The notes under the pieces: generated by a model | Told to the model about the DNA's origin: nothing | Databases searched by the model: none | The model's input: only the letters and a program-made list of their open reading frames with translations | Translations under genes and position numbers: made by a program | Origin: an uncultured Collinsella sp. | Lineage (GTDB): Bacteria > Actinomycetota > Coriobacteriia > Coriobacteriales > Coriobacteriaceae | NCBI GenBank assembly: GCA_902464965.1 | Contig: CABQLI010000018.1 | Coordinates: forward strand, 1-31,934 | Length of the DNA: 31,934 nucleotides | Reading direction: 5' to 3' | Part shown: in pieces, positions 7,841-15,669 of the stretch | How positions within the stretch are numbered: position 1 is the stretch's first letter | Layout: every line of letters starts with the position of its first letter

Positions 7841-9274
7841 ATGTCGCTTACACAGTCAGCAGAGCGTGCAGCGCTTAACAAGCTCATCGATTATCTCGAC
7901 GACAACCCGCAAGAAAACATCGACAAAATCATGGACCTCGTGAACAAGCTGGTCCCCAATCGCGTATTTCCTGTACAGCGAGAGGCATTCACCAATGTCA
8001 TCAAGAGCCGCGGCAATTGGTATGACCTGATCATGCGTGTGTTCAGCCTTAATCCCCAGATGCGAACCAAACTGCTTAAGACCCTCATTGTCGACGCCAA
8101 CCTGCTTGCTTGGCCAGAGCAGGAAAAGAACCGCGAAAAGTACCAGTGCAACGTTCCGTGGGCCATCCTGCTCGATCCCACGAGCGCCTGCAACCTGCAT
8201 TGCACGGGCTGCTGGGCCGCCGAGTACGGCTACAAGCAGAATCTCTCGTTCGAAGACATCAACTCTATCGTTACGCAGGGCAAAGAGCTCGGTACGCATA
8301 TCTACATCTATACCGGCGGCGAGCCGCTCGTCCGCAAGCACGACCTGATCAGAATTTGCGAAAAACATCAGGACTGCGTGTTTCTCTGCTTTACCAACTC
8401 CACGCTGATCGACGAGGCCTTCTGCGACGATATGATTCGCGTAGGTAATTTTGTCCCCGCCATCAGCGCCGAGGGCAATGAGCACACCACCGACGCCCGT
8501 CGCGGCGAGGGTACCTACGCAAAGATCGAGCACGCCATGAAACTCCTGCGCGAGCGCGACTTGCCGTTTGGTATCTCCACCTGTTGGACCAGCGCCAATG
8601 CCGATACGGTAGCAACCGAGGAGAACATGGACTGGATGATCGGCGAGGGAGCACTCTTCTGTTGGTACTTCCACTTTATGCCGGTTGGCCGCAACGCAAC
8701 CCCCGAGCTCATGCCCACGCCCGAGCAGCGCGAGCACATGTATCACTTTATCCGCGAAATGCGTGAGAAGAAGCCGTTGTTTACGCTCGACTTCCAAAAC
8801 GACGGCGAGTTTGTAGGCGGATGTATCGCCGGCGGCCGCCGCTACCTGCACATCAACGCCGCCGGAGACGTGGAGCCGTGCGTGTTCATCCACTACTCAA
8901 ACGCCAACATCCACGATGTGAGCTTACTCGACGCGCTGCGCTCTCCCCTCTTTATGAAGTACTACGAGAACATGCCGTTTAACGACAACTACCTCAAACC
9001 ATGCCCCATGCTCGAGAATCCAGATGTACTGCCCAAACTGGTCGCCGAGAGTGGCGCAACGAGCACCGATCTCATCGAGAAGGAGTCACCCGAGCAGCTG
9101 CGCGAAAAGACCCAGGCTGCCGCCGAGGCATGGTCACCTGTCGCCGACCGCATCTGGAACGACTCCGACGATCCGTTATACGCCAAGCGTCACGAGGACA
9201 AGTCGCAGGGCATGGCCGATAGCGACATGCACAAGTTCGAAAAACAGGGCCGCATACTCAAAAACGGCGATTAA
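7841..9274 (+). CDS. Radical SAM protein with C-terminal SPASM/twitch-like cysteine region, function unknown
   Basis: The 477-residue protein carries the radical SAM cluster motif CNLHCTGC (Cys117, 121, 124) after a helical ~105-residue N-terminal domain, followed by the GGEP motif (YTGGEPL, about 158-164) that contacts SAM. A C-terminal auxiliary-cluster-like region has Cys328 (GGCIAGG), Cys347 (GDVEPCVF) and Cys388 (KPCPM), with the typical HINAAGDVEPC context. ATG at 7841 follows AAAGGATATACCC. The substrate is not evident. The neighbours are a TetR regulator and a lipid-type membrane protein facing the opposite way, so a membrane-lipid or peptide modification is imaginable, but this is weak inference. 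No small precursor peptide gene is visible beside it. Confidence 0.88.
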   Translation: MSLTQSAERAALNKLIDYLDDNPQENIDKIMDLVNKLVPNRVFPVQREAFTNVIKSRGNWYDLIMRVFSLNPQMRTKLLKTLIVDANLLAWPEQEKNREKYQCNVPWAILLDPTSACNLHCTGCWAAEYGYKQNLSFEDINSIVTQGKELGTHIYIYTGGEPLVRKHDLIRICEKHQDCVFLCFTNSTLIDEAFCDDMIRVGNFVPAISAEGNEHTTDARRGEGTYAKIEHAMKLLRERDLPFGISTCWTSANADTVATEENMDWMIGEGALFCWYFHFMPVGRNATPELMPTPEQREHMYHFIREMREKKPLFTLDFQNDGEFVGGCIAGGRRYLHINAAGDVEPCVFIHYSNANIHDVSLLDALRSPLFMKYYENMPFNDNYLKPCPMLENPDVLPKLVAESGATSTDLIEKESPEQLREKTQAAAEAWSPVADRIWNDSDDPLYAKRHEDKSQGMADSDMHKFEKQGRILKNGD

Positions 9275-9307
9275 TGCTGCCCTACACGACAAACGCTCAG
9301 AAATGAA

Positions 9308-9346
9308 GCGGAGCAGTCTCGAGGCTCATCTTCGAGGCTGCTCCGC
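9308..9346. terminator. Hairpin terminator between convergent genes
   Basis: GCGGAGCAGTCTCGA (9308-9322) pairs with TCGAGGCTGCTCCGC (9332-9346), 15 bp with one wobble and a 9-base loop. The minus-strand exit is moderately T-rich (TTCATTTCTG); the plus-strand exit is less so. It probably serves both the radical SAM gene and the tetR-type gene. Confidence 0.6.
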
Positions 9347-9369
9347 CTTACCATCAAAACAGTTTTACT

Positions 9370-9438
9370 AAGTTGCGGTGAAATAGGGACCAGAACGGCC
9401 TACCAATAGCCAAAACGATCCCTATTCCACCGCAACTT
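9370..9438. repeat. 69-bp palindromic repeat, copy 1
   Basis: Left arm AAGTTGCGGTGAAATAGGGA (9370-9389), 29-base centre, right arm TCCCTATTCCACCGCAACTT (9419-9438). The arms are inverted repeats with one mismatch. The same 20-29-20 architecture and arm sequence recur at 18103-18171, and one arm recurs at 7690-7707. The centres of the two copies are mostly different. Confidence 0.85.
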
Positions 9439-9462
9439 CTTTAAGTTGTTGAATTATCAATG

Positions 9463-10074
9463 CTATTCCAAGCGAGATTCCAGACTCGACAGGCCATTAA
9501 GAGTCAGGTCGTTGGCGACCTCAGAGACGCGCTCGATAGGAACCGAGCCGTCAGACAGTGCCCACGTGCGATAGATACCGATAATACCCGACAGCAAAAA
9601 CGCCAGATAATAGTCGAACATCTCGTCCTTGAGACCTTGGGGCAGCAGATCGCGCTCGGCAATCTCATGTTCGAGCGGCGCACGAAGACGAGCCATGAAA
9701 TCATCGAGCGGAATATTCTCGATCAGCTGACGATTGAGCACTAAGTTGTTGCACAGCGCCTCATTAACGGTTTTAAAGAAGGTCGCCGCCGAGCCCAGGG
9801 CGCGCTCATTGGTGTCGCCGTCCATGGAAGCAAGCGTTTTCTCGACCGAGTCGACAATCATCTCCACCACATCGACGGCAATGGCATCGAGCAGGCCGTC
9901 AACCGTACCAAAGTGAACGTAAAAGGTCTTGCGGTCGACATTGGCCTCGCGCGCGATGGCACTCACCGTAATGTCTGCCAGCGGCTTTTCCATGAGCAGG
10001 CGCTCGAAAGCGGAAAGGATGGCATTACGGCTGCGAACGATGCGGCGGTCAAGACGCGGTTTGCTGGTTGCCAT
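9463..10074 (-). CDS. TetR/AcrR-family transcriptional regulator
   Basis: A 203-residue one-component repressor. The N-terminal DNA-binding domain has the TetR layout: an ITVSAIAREANVDRKTFYVHF helix-turn-helix around residues 35-55, followed by an all-helical ligand domain ending in IGIYRTWALSDGSVPIERV. The start at 10074 leaves eight bases after GAAGGGA; an ATG two codons upstream (10080) is too close to that site. An inverted repeat GATAATC-N10-GATTATC lies 44-67 bases before the start and is a natural candidate operator for autoregulation. It is preceded on the same strand by the multi-pass membrane protein gene, which may be its target. Ligand unknown. Confidence 0.88.
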   Translation of the reverse strand: MATSKPRLDRRIVRSRNAILSAFERLLMEKPLADITVSAIAREANVDRKTFYVHFGTVDGLLDAIAVDVVEMIVDSVEKTLASMDGDTNERALGSAATFFKTVNEALCNNLVLNRQLIENIPLDDFMARLRAPLEHEIAERDLLPQGLKDEMFDYYLAFLLSGIIGIYRTWALSDGSVPIERVSEVANDLTLNGLSSLESRLE

Positions 10075-10117
10075 GGGCATGTCCCTTCGATATGCGAGTA
10101 TTCATCAACAGATGAGA

Positions 10118-10141
10118 GATAATCTACGTAAGAGGATTATC
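10118..10141. promoter_or_regulatory. Candidate TetR-family operator
   Basis: GATAATC (10118-10124) and its reverse complement GATTATC (10135-10141) are separated by 10 bases: a 24-bp dyad upstream of the regulator's start, the size typical of TetR-family operators. The GATAAT within it could also be read as a -10 element on either strand. Confidence 0.45.
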
Positions 10142-10190
10142 CCCCATACAGCACAAATATGCCCCGCATCATGAAGAACGCACGACTGCC

Positions 10191-11498
10191 CTACTGCGAC
10201 TTAGGGTGCTTCTTCTTATTGAGTGCCGACGGAGATACGCGAATACCGTCGCCTGTCTGGCGCACATAGGCTTTATGAGCCGGCTTAGCGGTCCCAGAAG
10301 CCTTCTGAGCCTGCTTCTTGGGATCAACGGTAACAGCATTCGCGGGGTGCGGCTTAGTGGGCGCAGAGGGCGTCTGAGGCGCGCGGCCGAGCTTGCGCAT
10401 CACACGATCCCAGCGCGCATGGATGCTCTCGTTGTGAGCGCTCTTAAGCCCCAGCAGGGGCGCAGCCAAAATGGTCGGTGCAATAAACGTAATGAGGCGC
10501 CACAGCAGATAGCCGGCGGTCGATGCCGAACCGAAGAAATGACCCAAGAACAATGCAAAGCCGCCCTCAGCGCCACCAGTTCCACCGGGCAAGGGAACCG
10601 CAGAGCTCAGCAGCTGGACAAAGGCGCTCGCGGCCATGACCGAGAAAAAGTCGACCTCGTGGTGGCCAAAGGCAAGCATCAGGAAATACGGCACCAGATA
10701 GAAAAACGCGAGCTGCAGCATGGTGATAAACACGGTGAGCAGCATGGAAGAAAAATGTCCGGCTGAAAGCTTGAACTTCTCGGAGAAGGAGTAGATCTCG
10801 CCATCGACAAACGTGCGCCATCCCTCGATCTTAGTGGCCGAGACACCAATGCGCTCAAGCCAATTGATGATGCAATGGGCGACGCGCGTGACGGTCTTAG
10901 GCATGAGCGCGACGGCGAAGATGCCCAGCAAGATGCAGCAGTGCCCACCAAAGCTAAAGACACACAGCAGCGTCATGTCGCCATAGCGCTCGGCAAAAAA
11001 CGGCATGCGAGCAAGCAGTAGGATAGCGCCCCAGGCAACGAGGCCAAACTGATACACGATAAAGCGCGTGAACTGCGTGGCACCAGCCTCGCCGACATTT
11101 TGGCCCGCCTTGGTCAGGCGGTAGATCTGGGCGGGAGTCGAGCCCATCATCATGGGCGTCAGGTTGCCAAAGAAGATGCCGCTCGCCTCGACCGAAATCA
11201 GGTCGCGGATGCCGACGGGTGAATATGGGTCGAGCCAGACGGCGATCGCATAGGCCACAATGCCAAAGAACAGATACATGAACATGCAAAGACACGCGAC
11301 AACGAGCCATGGCGCCTGGACGCTCGACATTGCGGCCCAGAACTGCCCCATCTGCCCGGTTACCACCAGATAGACGATATAACCCACCAGCACGACGCCG
11401 ATAAAGATGGCGCCGCGGCGTGCGCTCTTATTGTCATCTCCGCCCGAGGCCTCAACCTCGACCTGGGGCTTAGACGTATGCTGAGAGGACTCCGTCAT
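10191..11498 (-). CDS. Multi-pass membrane protein of the LPG-synthase TM / AglD (UPF0104) family
   Basis: A 435-residue protein with about eight hydrophobic segments between residues 30 and 350. The family signature PLPGGTGGAEGGF is present in the second half, and GNLTPMMMGSTPAQIYRL in the first half corresponds to the conserved 'NxxPxxxGxxP' region of the lysylphosphatidylglycerol synthetase/flippase transmembrane domain. The last ~75 residues are a Lys/Pro/Ala-rich hydrophilic tail. It has no C-terminal aminoacyl-transferase domain, so it is more likely a flippase- or glycosyltransferase-associated membrane protein than a full MprF. ATG at 11498 follows AGAAGGAG. Substrate unknown. Confidence 0.85.
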   Translation of the reverse strand: MTESSQHTSKPQVEVEASGGDDNKSARRGAIFIGVVLVGYIVYLVVTGQMGQFWAAMSSVQAPWLVVACLCMFMYLFFGIVAYAIAVWLDPYSPVGIRDLISVEASGIFFGNLTPMMMGSTPAQIYRLTKAGQNVGEAGATQFTRFIVYQFGLVAWGAILLLARMPFFAERYGDMTLLCVFSFGGHCCILLGIFAVALMPKTVTRVAHCIINWLERIGVSATKIEGWRTFVDGEIYSFSEKFKLSAGHFSSMLLTVFITMLQLAFFYLVPYFLMLAFGHHEVDFFSVMAASAFVQLLSSAVPLPGGTGGAEGGFALFLGHFFGSASTAGYLLWRLITFIAPTILAAPLLGLKSAHNESIHARWDRVMRKLGRAPQTPSAPTKPHPANAVTVDPKKQAQKASGTAKPAHKAYVRQTGDGIRVSPSALNKKKHPKSQ

Positions 11499-11519
11499 GA
11501 GACTCCTTCTAACAGTCAA

Positions 11520-11537
11520 AATATCTTGGATATTGTA
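11520..11537 (-). promoter_or_regulatory. Possible -10 element with overlapping dyad upstream of the LPG-TM gene
   Basis: Reverse-strand TACAAT (11532-11537) is a good -10, but no good -35 lies 17 bases upstream. It overlaps a perfect dyad AATATC-TTG-GATATT (11520-11534), which could be an operator. Confidence 0.35.
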
Positions 11538-11602
11538 CCCGCAAGGACCATAGACAGAACGCAAAGCTCTGGTTCAAACGGGAATTGCAGACGGTTGTTT
11601 GA

Positions 11603-11637
11603 AAATAAAAAACCCGGCCTTCCATAGGAAGCCCGGG
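11603..11637 (-). terminator. Rho-independent terminator of the tRNA-Glu pair
   Basis: On the reverse strand an 11-bp stem (CCCGGGCTTCC / GGAAGGCCGGG, one mismatch) with a 3-base loop is followed by TTTTTTATTT. It lies 12 bases after the second tRNA's 3' end. Confidence 0.85.
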
Positions 11638-11648
11638 TATCAAATGCG

Positions 11649-11725
11649 TGGTAGCCCGTACCAGATTCGAACTGGTGATCTCCGCCTTGAGAGGGCGGCG
11701 TCCTAAACCGCTAGACGAACGGGCC
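11649..11725 (-). tRNA. tRNA-Glu (anticodon CTC), copy 2
   Basis: A 77-nt cloverleaf with encoded 3' CCA. Reverse-strand start GGCCCGT pairs with ACGGGCT (first pair a G-U wobble). The anticodon arm is CCGCC-CTCTCAA-GGCGG, giving anticodon CTC for GAG codons. The T arm ACCAG-TTCGAAT-CTGGT is canonical. Identical to the copy 22 bases upstream. Confidence 0.96.
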
Positions 11726-11747
11726 ATAAGCCTCAGCAGAAAAGAAG

Positions 11748-11824
11748 TGGTAGCCCGTACCAGATTCGAACTGGTGATCTCCGCCTTGAGAGGGCGGCGT
11801 CCTAAACCGCTAGACGAACGGGCC
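11748..11824 (-). tRNA. tRNA-Glu (anticodon CTC), copy 1
   Basis: Same sequence over all 77 bases as the tRNA at 11649-11725, including encoded CCA. It is promoter-proximal; the spacer between copies is 22 bases. Confidence 0.96.
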
Positions 11825-11858
11825 ACATGACATCTGCACTGCCGTGCTGCGAAGAAAT

Positions 11859-11887
11859 ATATTACGGGACAAAAAACGTCAGCGCAA
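11859..11887 (-). promoter_or_regulatory. Promoter of the tRNA-Glu pair
   Basis: Reverse strand TTGCGC (11882-11887), exactly 17 bases, TAATAT (11859-11864). A start near 11852 gives a leader of about 28 nt before the first tRNA. Confidence 0.6.
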
Positions 11888-11951
11888 GAAGAAATTCCAA
11901 ATTGCCGAAAAATTGTCGGCAGGTTATGGAACACGCAGGTAAACTGGGTAG

Positions 11952-13346
11952 CTAATTCAAGTTGAGATGGACCAAAAGGGCTTCGCGCTCATTGGGAATG
12001 TTGTCTTCGATCACGGCATCGAGGGCAGCGTTGAGTAGTTGACCTAGCTCGGGCCCCGGCTTCACACCGGCACGGATCAGGTCGCCGCCGTTGACGGCGA
12101 GCATCTTGAGCGTATAGGGCTCCCCCGCCTCCAGTAGCTCGTGCGCCAGCGCACGCATTTCCTCGATTGTCTCGACATAATAGAAGCACGACGGGGCCTT
12201 GCCGAGCGTGTCAGCACGCTTAAGGTCCATGAGCTCGTCAATCAGGCGGGCCGTGTCGACGCCCTCACCCGAAAGCGCGCGCATCATATTGAGCAGGCAG
12301 GAGCGCTCGGGGCGCAGCGGCTTATCATGGTATTTGATAAGCAGACACACATCGCGCACCAAATCGTGCGAGAGCGCCAGGCGATCCATGATGACGCGCG
12401 CCTTCTTGGCGCCGAGCTCTGGATGACCGTAGAAGTGTCCGCTGCCGGCGTGATCGACCGTAAAGCACTCGGGCTTGGAGACATCGTGCAAAAACGCCGC
12501 CCACATAAGGCTCGACGATGGCGCGACGCCGTCGCACAGCGCCAGCTCCCCTGCCACTGTCAGCACACGGGCGATATGCTCGTAAACGTTAAACGCATGG
12601 TAGACACTTCGCTGATCAAACCCGCGACCCGCTGCCAACTCGGGCACAGCGGCACAGATGAGCTCGGGATAGCGAAGCATCGCGTCTCCCCCATGACCGG
12701 TCGAAAGAATGCCCTCGAGCTCAATACCCACACGCTCGCGCGCCACGGCATCGAGCAGCGGCGCGCACTCGGCAAGCGCACGCTTGGTCTCGGGCTCAAT
12801 CATAAAGTCCAGACGGCAGGCAAAGCGCACCGCACGCAGCATGCGCAGGGCGTCCTCGTTAAAGCGACGCTTGGGATCACCGACAGCGCGAATCAGCTTG
12901 CGCTCCAGATCACCCTGGCCGTCGTAGCGGTCGACAAGCCCGCGCTCGGGATGCCAGGCCATGGCGTTGACGGTAAAGTCGCGGCGGGCCAGATCGTCCT
13001 CGAGCGAGGCGGCACGCTCGACACTCTGAGGATGGCGCCCATCGGTGTAAAAGCCATCCAGGCGGTACGTGGTGACCTCGATACGCTCGCCATCGGAAAT
13101 AGCCGTGATTCCGCCAAATTTAATGCCCGACTCCACGACCGCGATATCAGCGGCCTCGAGCGCCGCCTTGGACTCCTGCCACAGGCCGCTGCAGCACATA
13201 TCAACATCGTGGCTGGGGCATCCCATCAGGGCGTCGCGCACCCAACCGCCAACGTACCAAGCCTCAAGACCAGCCGCCTCAAGCGCGCGCAGGACGCGCA
13301 GGGAGGCATCGGACGGTTGCGTACCGTTGAGCGAAACATTGCACAT
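11952..13346 (-). CDS. cca: CCA tRNA nucleotidyltransferase (class II) with HD domain
   Basis: Adds or repairs the 3' CCA of tRNAs. The 464-residue protein has the class II nucleotidyltransferase head GGWVRD (33-38) with catalytic DVD (47-49), RRDFTVNAM, then RRFNEDALRMLRAVRFA, the amino-acid template region that selects C and A. An HD domain follows (WAAFLHDVSKP, then GHPELGAKKARVIM), as in many actinobacterial and firmicute enzymes. ATG at 13346 is preferred because AGGAGG lies eight bases upstream; the longer in-frame GTG would place that ribosome site inside the gene. Its tRNA-Glu neighbours already encode CCA, so the enzyme is mainly for repair or for other tRNAs lacking CCA. Bases 13347-13482 hold no gene. 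Confidence 0.95.
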   Translation of the reverse strand: MCNVSLNGTQPSDASLRVLRALEAAGLEAWYVGGWVRDALMGCPSHDVDMCCSGLWQESKAALEAADIAVVESGIKFGGITAISDGERIEVTTYRLDGFYTDGRHPQSVERAASLEDDLARRDFTVNAMAWHPERGLVDRYDGQGDLERKLIRAVGDPKRRFNEDALRMLRAVRFACRLDFMIEPETKRALAECAPLLDAVARERVGIELEGILSTGHGGDAMLRYPELICAAVPELAAGRGFDQRSVYHAFNVYEHIARVLTVAGELALCDGVAPSSSLMWAAFLHDVSKPECFTVDHAGSGHFYGHPELGAKKARVIMDRLALSHDLVRDVCLLIKYHDKPLRPERSCLLNMMRALSGEGVDTARLIDELMDLKRADTLGKAPSCFYYVETIEEMRALAHELLEAGEPYTLKMLAVNGGDLIRAGVKPGPELGQLLNAALDAVIEDNIPNEREALLVHLNLN

Positions 13347-13482
13347 GCCTATGGCCTCCTGCACTTGTGAGCGTTAATCGATGGTTCTCAAGAAGTCTAA
13401 CAAGAAACGAGAAAGCGCGCACACGCAATCGCGTCGTCAATTCGATAAAACGAGACAGCAGACGCCAGATACGTTCAGCGCG

Positions 13483-13518
13483 CAAAAAACACCCGCCTTG
13501 GTAATCCAAAGCGGGTGT
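13483..13518 (-). terminator. Rho-independent terminator after the distal PfkB-type kinase gene
   Basis: Reverse strand ACACCCGCTTTGG pairs with CCAAGGCGGGTGT (13489-13518, one mismatch, 4-base loop) and is followed by TTTTTT. It marks the end of the PTS cluster. Confidence 0.88.
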
Positions 13519-13541
13519 TCGGCAACGACGTATCGATGCTG

Positions 13542-14474
13542 CTAGCAGACCTGGCGAACCTCGATGTGCTTCTTATATTCGTCCACCTTGGCAAAATCGC
13601 CCAGGCCGGGGCACTCGACCACGTTGGCGCCGGTGGCCATCGAAAGACGCAAGGCATCCTCAACACGCTCAGGGGCGTCGAGCCACACGGACAGGAAGGC
13701 AGCGAGCGAGGAATCGCCGGCGCACACCGTCGACAGCAGCTTGACGTCGAAGGTGCGGTTGGCAAACCAGATATGCTCGCCGTTAGAGAAGTACGCACCG
13801 GCGCCACCAAGGGTCAGGAGCACGTTCTTGGCGCCCTTGGCGTGCAGCTCGGCCATAGCGCCCTTGACGGACTCGTCGTCGCCACCGCTCACCTTGATGC
13901 CAAAGATGTCAAGCAGCTCGTCGTCATTGGGCTTGATCAGCAGTGGCTCCAGAGCAATGAGGTCTGCCAGCTGATGGCTCGAGATGTCGAGGACGAACTC
14001 GGCCCCCTTGGCCTTGACACGGCGCAGGACCTCGGCCAAGAAGCCCTCGGAAGTGTTGGGAGGCAGCGAGCCGCTGATGACCAGGCAGGTCATGTCATCG
14101 AGCGAATCGATAAGTTCAAACATCTCCTGCTCGTTGGCCTCATTGATGGCGGCACCGGCATTGACCATGTTGTACTCGGTGTCGGGACCGGCGTTGAGGA
14201 ACACATTGACGCGCGTAATACCGTCGGTCCACACGGGCTTGACGGGCACGCCCAGGGCCTCGGCGCCCTTAACGATAAACTCACCCGAGAAGCCGGCGAA
14301 GAAACCCAGAATCGTGGTGTCGACACCATAGTGGTCAAGCGTAAACGAGACGTTGAGGCCCTTGCCGTTGGGCGTGTAGACGGCATTGCGGGTACGCGTG
14401 ACGGTATTGGCAGTAAGGCCGTCGCAGGCGATGTTGTAGTCAATGGCGGGATTTGCAGTGAGCGTGTAAATCAT
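13542..14474 (-). CDS. PfkB-family sugar kinase, 1-phosphofructokinase-like (paralogue 1)
   Basis: The 310-residue protein is in the FruK/LacC branch of the PfkB family: N-terminal YTLTANPAIDYN, substrate/ATP motif NGKGLNVS, GFFAGFSGEF, VWTDGITRVN, ISGSLPP, KPND and the catalytic loop VCAGDSSLAAF, where Asp is the expected base. Usual function is ATP-dependent phosphorylation of fructose-1-phosphate to fructose-1,6-bisphosphate, fed by FruA; tagatose-6-phosphate kinase activity is an alternative. ATG at 14474 is preferred with AAAGGA upstream; the GTG 15 bases earlier overlaps that site. The catalytic loop begins with Cys where most FruK proteins have Gly or Ser. The gene is last in the cluster and has a possible promoter of its own. 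Confidence 0.88.
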   Translation of the reverse strand: MIYTLTANPAIDYNIACDGLTANTVTRTRNAVYTPNGKGLNVSFTLDHYGVDTTILGFFAGFSGEFIVKGAEALGVPVKPVWTDGITRVNVFLNAGPDTEYNMVNAGAAINEANEQEMFELIDSLDDMTCLVISGSLPPNTSEGFLAEVLRRVKAKGAEFVLDISSHQLADLIALEPLLIKPNDDELLDIFGIKVSGGDDESVKGAMAELHAKGAKNVLLTLGGAGAYFSNGEHIWFANRTFDVKLLSTVCAGDSSLAAFLSVWLDAPERVEDALRLSMATGANVVECPGLGDFAKVDEYKKHIEVRQVC

Positions 14475-14508
14475 GAATGTTCCTTTCACGAAGCAACGTG
14501 TTAATGAA

Positions 14509-14514
14509 AGTATA
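14509..14514 (-). promoter_or_regulatory. Possible -10 element for the distal kinase gene
   Basis: Reverse strand TATACT, 35 bases before the ATG, in the 188-base gap after the terminator of the preceding kinase gene. No convincing -35 is found. Confidence 0.3.
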
Positions 14515-14602
14515 TTCCACGCATCGGTAAAAGGCTAGGACAACTCGGTGAACGGTGTGGAAGCGATGAAGTACGGCGGGACACCTCTCCCCCGTGGCGG
14601 AA

Positions 14603-14634
14603 CAAAAAGGCGCTCCAGCCGAAACCGGGGCGCC
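14603..14634 (-). terminator. Rho-independent terminator after paralogue 2 kinase gene
   Basis: Reverse strand GGCGCCCC (14627-14634) pairs with GGAGCGCC (14609-14616, one mismatch), followed by TTTTTG. It separates the two kinase genes transcriptionally, at least in part. Confidence 0.65.
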
Positions 14635-14662
14635 ACATGCGCACGAATATGTCGCGTTTCGA

Positions 14663-15595
14663 TTACTGACGATCGAGCTTGCGAACAGCAACGCGCTTGC
14701 TGTACTCGTCGACGTGACCAAAGTCGCCAATGCCGACGGACTCGGCAACGTTGGCGCCGGTGGCCATAGCGAGCTTCATGGCCTCCTCGACGTTGTCGCG
14801 ATCCCTGTACCACTTGTGCAGGAACGCAGCGAGGGTGCAGTCGCCGGCGCAGACGGAAGAAACCAGCTTGATGTTGAACTCACGCTTGGCGTACCAGATG
14901 TCCTCGCCGTTGGAGAAGTAAGCGTCGCCGCGGCTACCGCGGGTGAGCAGCACGTTCTGAACGCCAGCGTCGTGAGCCATCTTCATGGCAACGCGAACCT
15001 CGTCGTCGGTATCGACCGGCACGCCGAAGATGGCCTTCATCTCGTGATGGTTCGGCTTGATGAGCAGCGGCTTCTTGTGAGCGAGCTCCTTGAGCTTGTC
15101 GGAGGACAGGTCCAGGACGACGTCAGCGCCACGAGCCTGAGCGTGCTCCATGACCTGAGCCAGGAAGTCGGGCGTAGCTTTGGGAGGCACGGAGCCGGAG
15201 ACAATCAGGCACTCAAGATCGCCCGCGGTGTCCAGGATGTTGTAGAGCTCCTCCTGGTGCTGCGGCGTGATCGGGGCGCCGGGGTTCAGGATGCCGTACT
15301 CGTGCTGGCCATCGTTGACGTAGGTGTTGATGCGCGTGATACCGTCGGTCCAGACCGGGCGGCACAGGCAACCCAGGTTCATGACCTCCTCGACGATAAA
15401 CTTGCCCGTGAAGCCGGCGAAGAAGCCGAGCGCGACGGTGTCGACGCCCATCTTCTTAAAGGCGAAGGACACGTCGAGGCCCTTGCCGTTAGCCGTGTAG
15501 CTGGCCGAGCCGGTGCGGACGTTCTCGTCGGGCTCGAGCGGAGAGCTCGAAACCGTCATGTCGACAGCCGGGTTAGCGGTTAGCGTGTAGAACAT
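14663..15595 (-). CDS. fruK: PfkB-family sugar kinase, 1-phosphofructokinase-like (paralogue 2)
   Basis: 310 residues, same length as and clearly paralogous to the kinase at 13542-14474: FYTLTANPAVDMTV, NGKGLDVSFAF, GFFAGFTGKF, VWTDGITRIN, VSGSVPPK, KPNHHEMK and VCAGDCTLAAF. The order of motifs and the position beside EI/HPr/EIIBCA-Fru genes make 1-phosphofructokinase the best call. ATG at 15595 is preceded by CAGGGGG. It lies 74 bases after ptsI with a hairpin between. Because the two copies differ at substrate-side positions (for example NPGAPI versus NAGAAI), they may prefer different sugar phosphates; the symbol is assigned to this copy only because it is nearer ptsI. Confidence 0.87.
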   Translation of the reverse strand: MFYTLTANPAVDMTVSSSPLEPDENVRTGSASYTANGKGLDVSFAFKKMGVDTVALGFFAGFTGKFIVEEVMNLGCLCRPVWTDGITRINTYVNDGQHEYGILNPGAPITPQHQEELYNILDTAGDLECLIVSGSVPPKATPDFLAQVMEHAQARGADVVLDLSSDKLKELAHKKPLLIKPNHHEMKAIFGVPVDTDDEVRVAMKMAHDAGVQNVLLTRGSRGDAYFSNGEDIWYAKREFNIKLVSSVCAGDCTLAAFLHKWYRDRDNVEEAMKLAMATGANVAESVGIGDFGHVDEYSKRVAVRKLDRQ

Positions 15596-15622
15596 TTACA
15601 GTACCCCCTGTATATGTGAGGG

Positions 15623-15652
15623 CCGCGTGGCCGGCCCATTCCAACCACGCGG
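15623..15652 (-). repeat. Intercistronic hairpin between ptsI and fruK
   Basis: CCGCGTGG (15623-15630) and CCACGCGG (15645-15652) form a perfect 8-bp stem with a 14-base loop. No T-run follows, so it is more likely an mRNA-stability or processing element than a terminator. Confidence 0.5.
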
Positions 15653-15669
15653 TTACCTCTGATACCAAA

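Noticed and set aside
9463..10074. Frameshift or truncation in the TetR gene
   Set aside because: Length, helix-turn-helix and C-terminal domain are complete with a proper stop.
12141..13370. Rightward open frame opposite the CCA-adding enzyme gene
   Set aside because: Antisense shadow of a well-supported gene; no domains, no start signals.
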